Under the pieces are notes generated by a model. That model was not told the origin of the DNA. It saw nothing but the letters and a program-made list of their open reading frames with translations, and did not search any database. DNA of 32,569 bases from Lachnospiraceae bacterium. GTDB lineage: Bacteria; Bacillota; Clostridia; Lachnospirales; Lachnospiraceae. The stretch spans positions 1 through 32,569 of the forward strand of contig JALELK010000105.1 of the NCBI GenBank assembly GCA_022768745.1. The letters are read 5' to 3'. This document shows, piece after piece, positions 32,168 through 32,569 of the stretch (its first letter is position 1; every line of letters starts with the position of its first letter). Made by a program: the position numbers and the translations under genes.

Positions 32168-32569
32168 TTAATACCGAACTTTTCCATCTGCAACCGCATG
32201 CAAATGTGCTCCATACGGACTCTTTCCATAACGTGTAGCGGACTCGAGTAATTTTTCCCTGTCAATCCATTTGTTAATATAGGCAATCTCTTCCGGTGCA
32301 GAGATTGTAACACCCTGACGATGCTCGATCATCTGTACAAATTCTGCAGCCTGAATCAGACTGTCCATCGTTCCGGTATCCAGCCATGCGAATCCTCTTC
32401 CCAAAAGCTGCACATTCAATATCTGTTTCTGAAGATACATGTCATTTAAAGTTGTAATCTCCAACTCTCCACGTGCAGATGGTTTCACCTGATTTGCCAT
32501 CCTGCTGACTCCTGCCGGATAGAAATACAATCCGGTAACCGCATAGTTACTCTTTGGATTCTCTGGTTT
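32168..32569 (-). CDS. rfbA: Glucose-1-phosphate thymidylyltransferase, C-terminal part, runs off the window
   Basis: The visible 133 residues are in frame from the right edge and match the C-terminal half of RmlA: KPENPKSNYAVTGLYFY, then GELEITTLNDMYL (nucleotide-sugar site), GRGFAWLDTGTMDSLIQAA and the C-terminal helix region GVTISAPEEIAYINKWID. The enzyme makes dTDP-glucose, the first step of the dTDP-rhamnose and dTDP-amino-sugar routes. The N-terminal part with the signature nucleotide-binding loop is outside the window. Confidence 0.93.
   Translation of the reverse strand, partial: KPENPKSNYAVTGLYFYPAGVSRMANQVKPSARGELEITTLNDMYLQKQILNVQLLGRGFAWLDTGTMDSLIQAAEFVQMIEHRQGVTISAPEEIAYINKWIDREKLLESATRYGKSPYGAHLHAVADGKVRY

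Noticed and set aside
32131-32313. A 60-codon minus-strand frame over rfbA and rfbC
   Set aside because: It is in another frame within two well-recognised genes.

Overview
The window looks like a chromosomal accessory locus from a low-GC gut Firmicute, most likely a Lachnospiraceae-type Clostridium relative. The grounds are strong AGGAGG-type ribosome sites, AT-rich polysaccharide genes, split CpsC/CpsD chain-length and kinase genes, and BspA-type leucine-rich surface proteins. The species cannot be named from the sequence.

Region 1 (1-7852) is a lasso-peptide gene set spread over three transcription blocks. The left block reads leftward: an HPr-kinase-like kinase (639-1562), a PqqD-like leader-binding protein B1 (271-543) and the start of an ABC exporter (1-252). 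The middle block reads rightward: precursor A1 (1720-1932), an attenuating terminator, a second HPr-kinase-like kinase (2016-2939) and the asparagine-synthetase-like lasso cyclase (2939-4873). The third block reads leftward: a nucleotidyltransferase (6686-7852), a GT2 glycosyltransferase (5674-6669), the transglutaminase-like leader peptidase B2 (5243-5701) and a small second precursor A2 (4944-5120). A1 and A2 share a leader and a T-[AS]-Y-G-G junction. Together the genes supply leader recognition, leader cleavage, ring closure, export, and possibly phosphorylation and sugar or nucleotidyl tailoring.

Region 2 (7871-31373) is a Wzy-type exopolysaccharide or capsule locus, all on the minus strand, in two tight runs. 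The first run starts at a likely promoter near 31425. It encodes four GT2 glycosyltransferases, a VioA/PglE-like sugar aminotransferase, an ABC exporter, a PglD/NeuD-like acetyltransferase and two paralogous secreted beta-helix/LRR proteins, and it ends at a terminator at 19744-19783. The second run starts at 19566. It encodes a CpsD-like ATPase, a membrane-anchored surface protein, a CpsC-like chain-length protein, an Alg14/Alg13-like transferase pair, a serine hydrolase, two GT2 enzymes, a Wzy polymerase, an acyltransferase, a Wzx flippase, a GT32 enzyme and two small membrane proteins. It then runs without a clear break into the third lasso block. No priming sugar-phosphate transferase is present in the window.

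Region 3 (31461-32569) is rfbC (rmlC) and the 3' part of rfbA (rmlA), with a terminator. These enzymes belong to the dTDP-sugar pathway, which could feed the aminotransferase/acetyltransferase pair. Base composition is visibly higher in G+C at both edges (kinase 2-B1-exporter and rfbAC) than in the centre. For example, 721-780 has 32 G+C of 60, 2041-2100 has 20 of 60 and 31681-31740 has 31 of 60. This fits insertion of an AT-rich accessory segment between resident genes. No tRNA, rRNA, CRISPR array, insertion sequence or gene-free stretch over 300 bases was seen.
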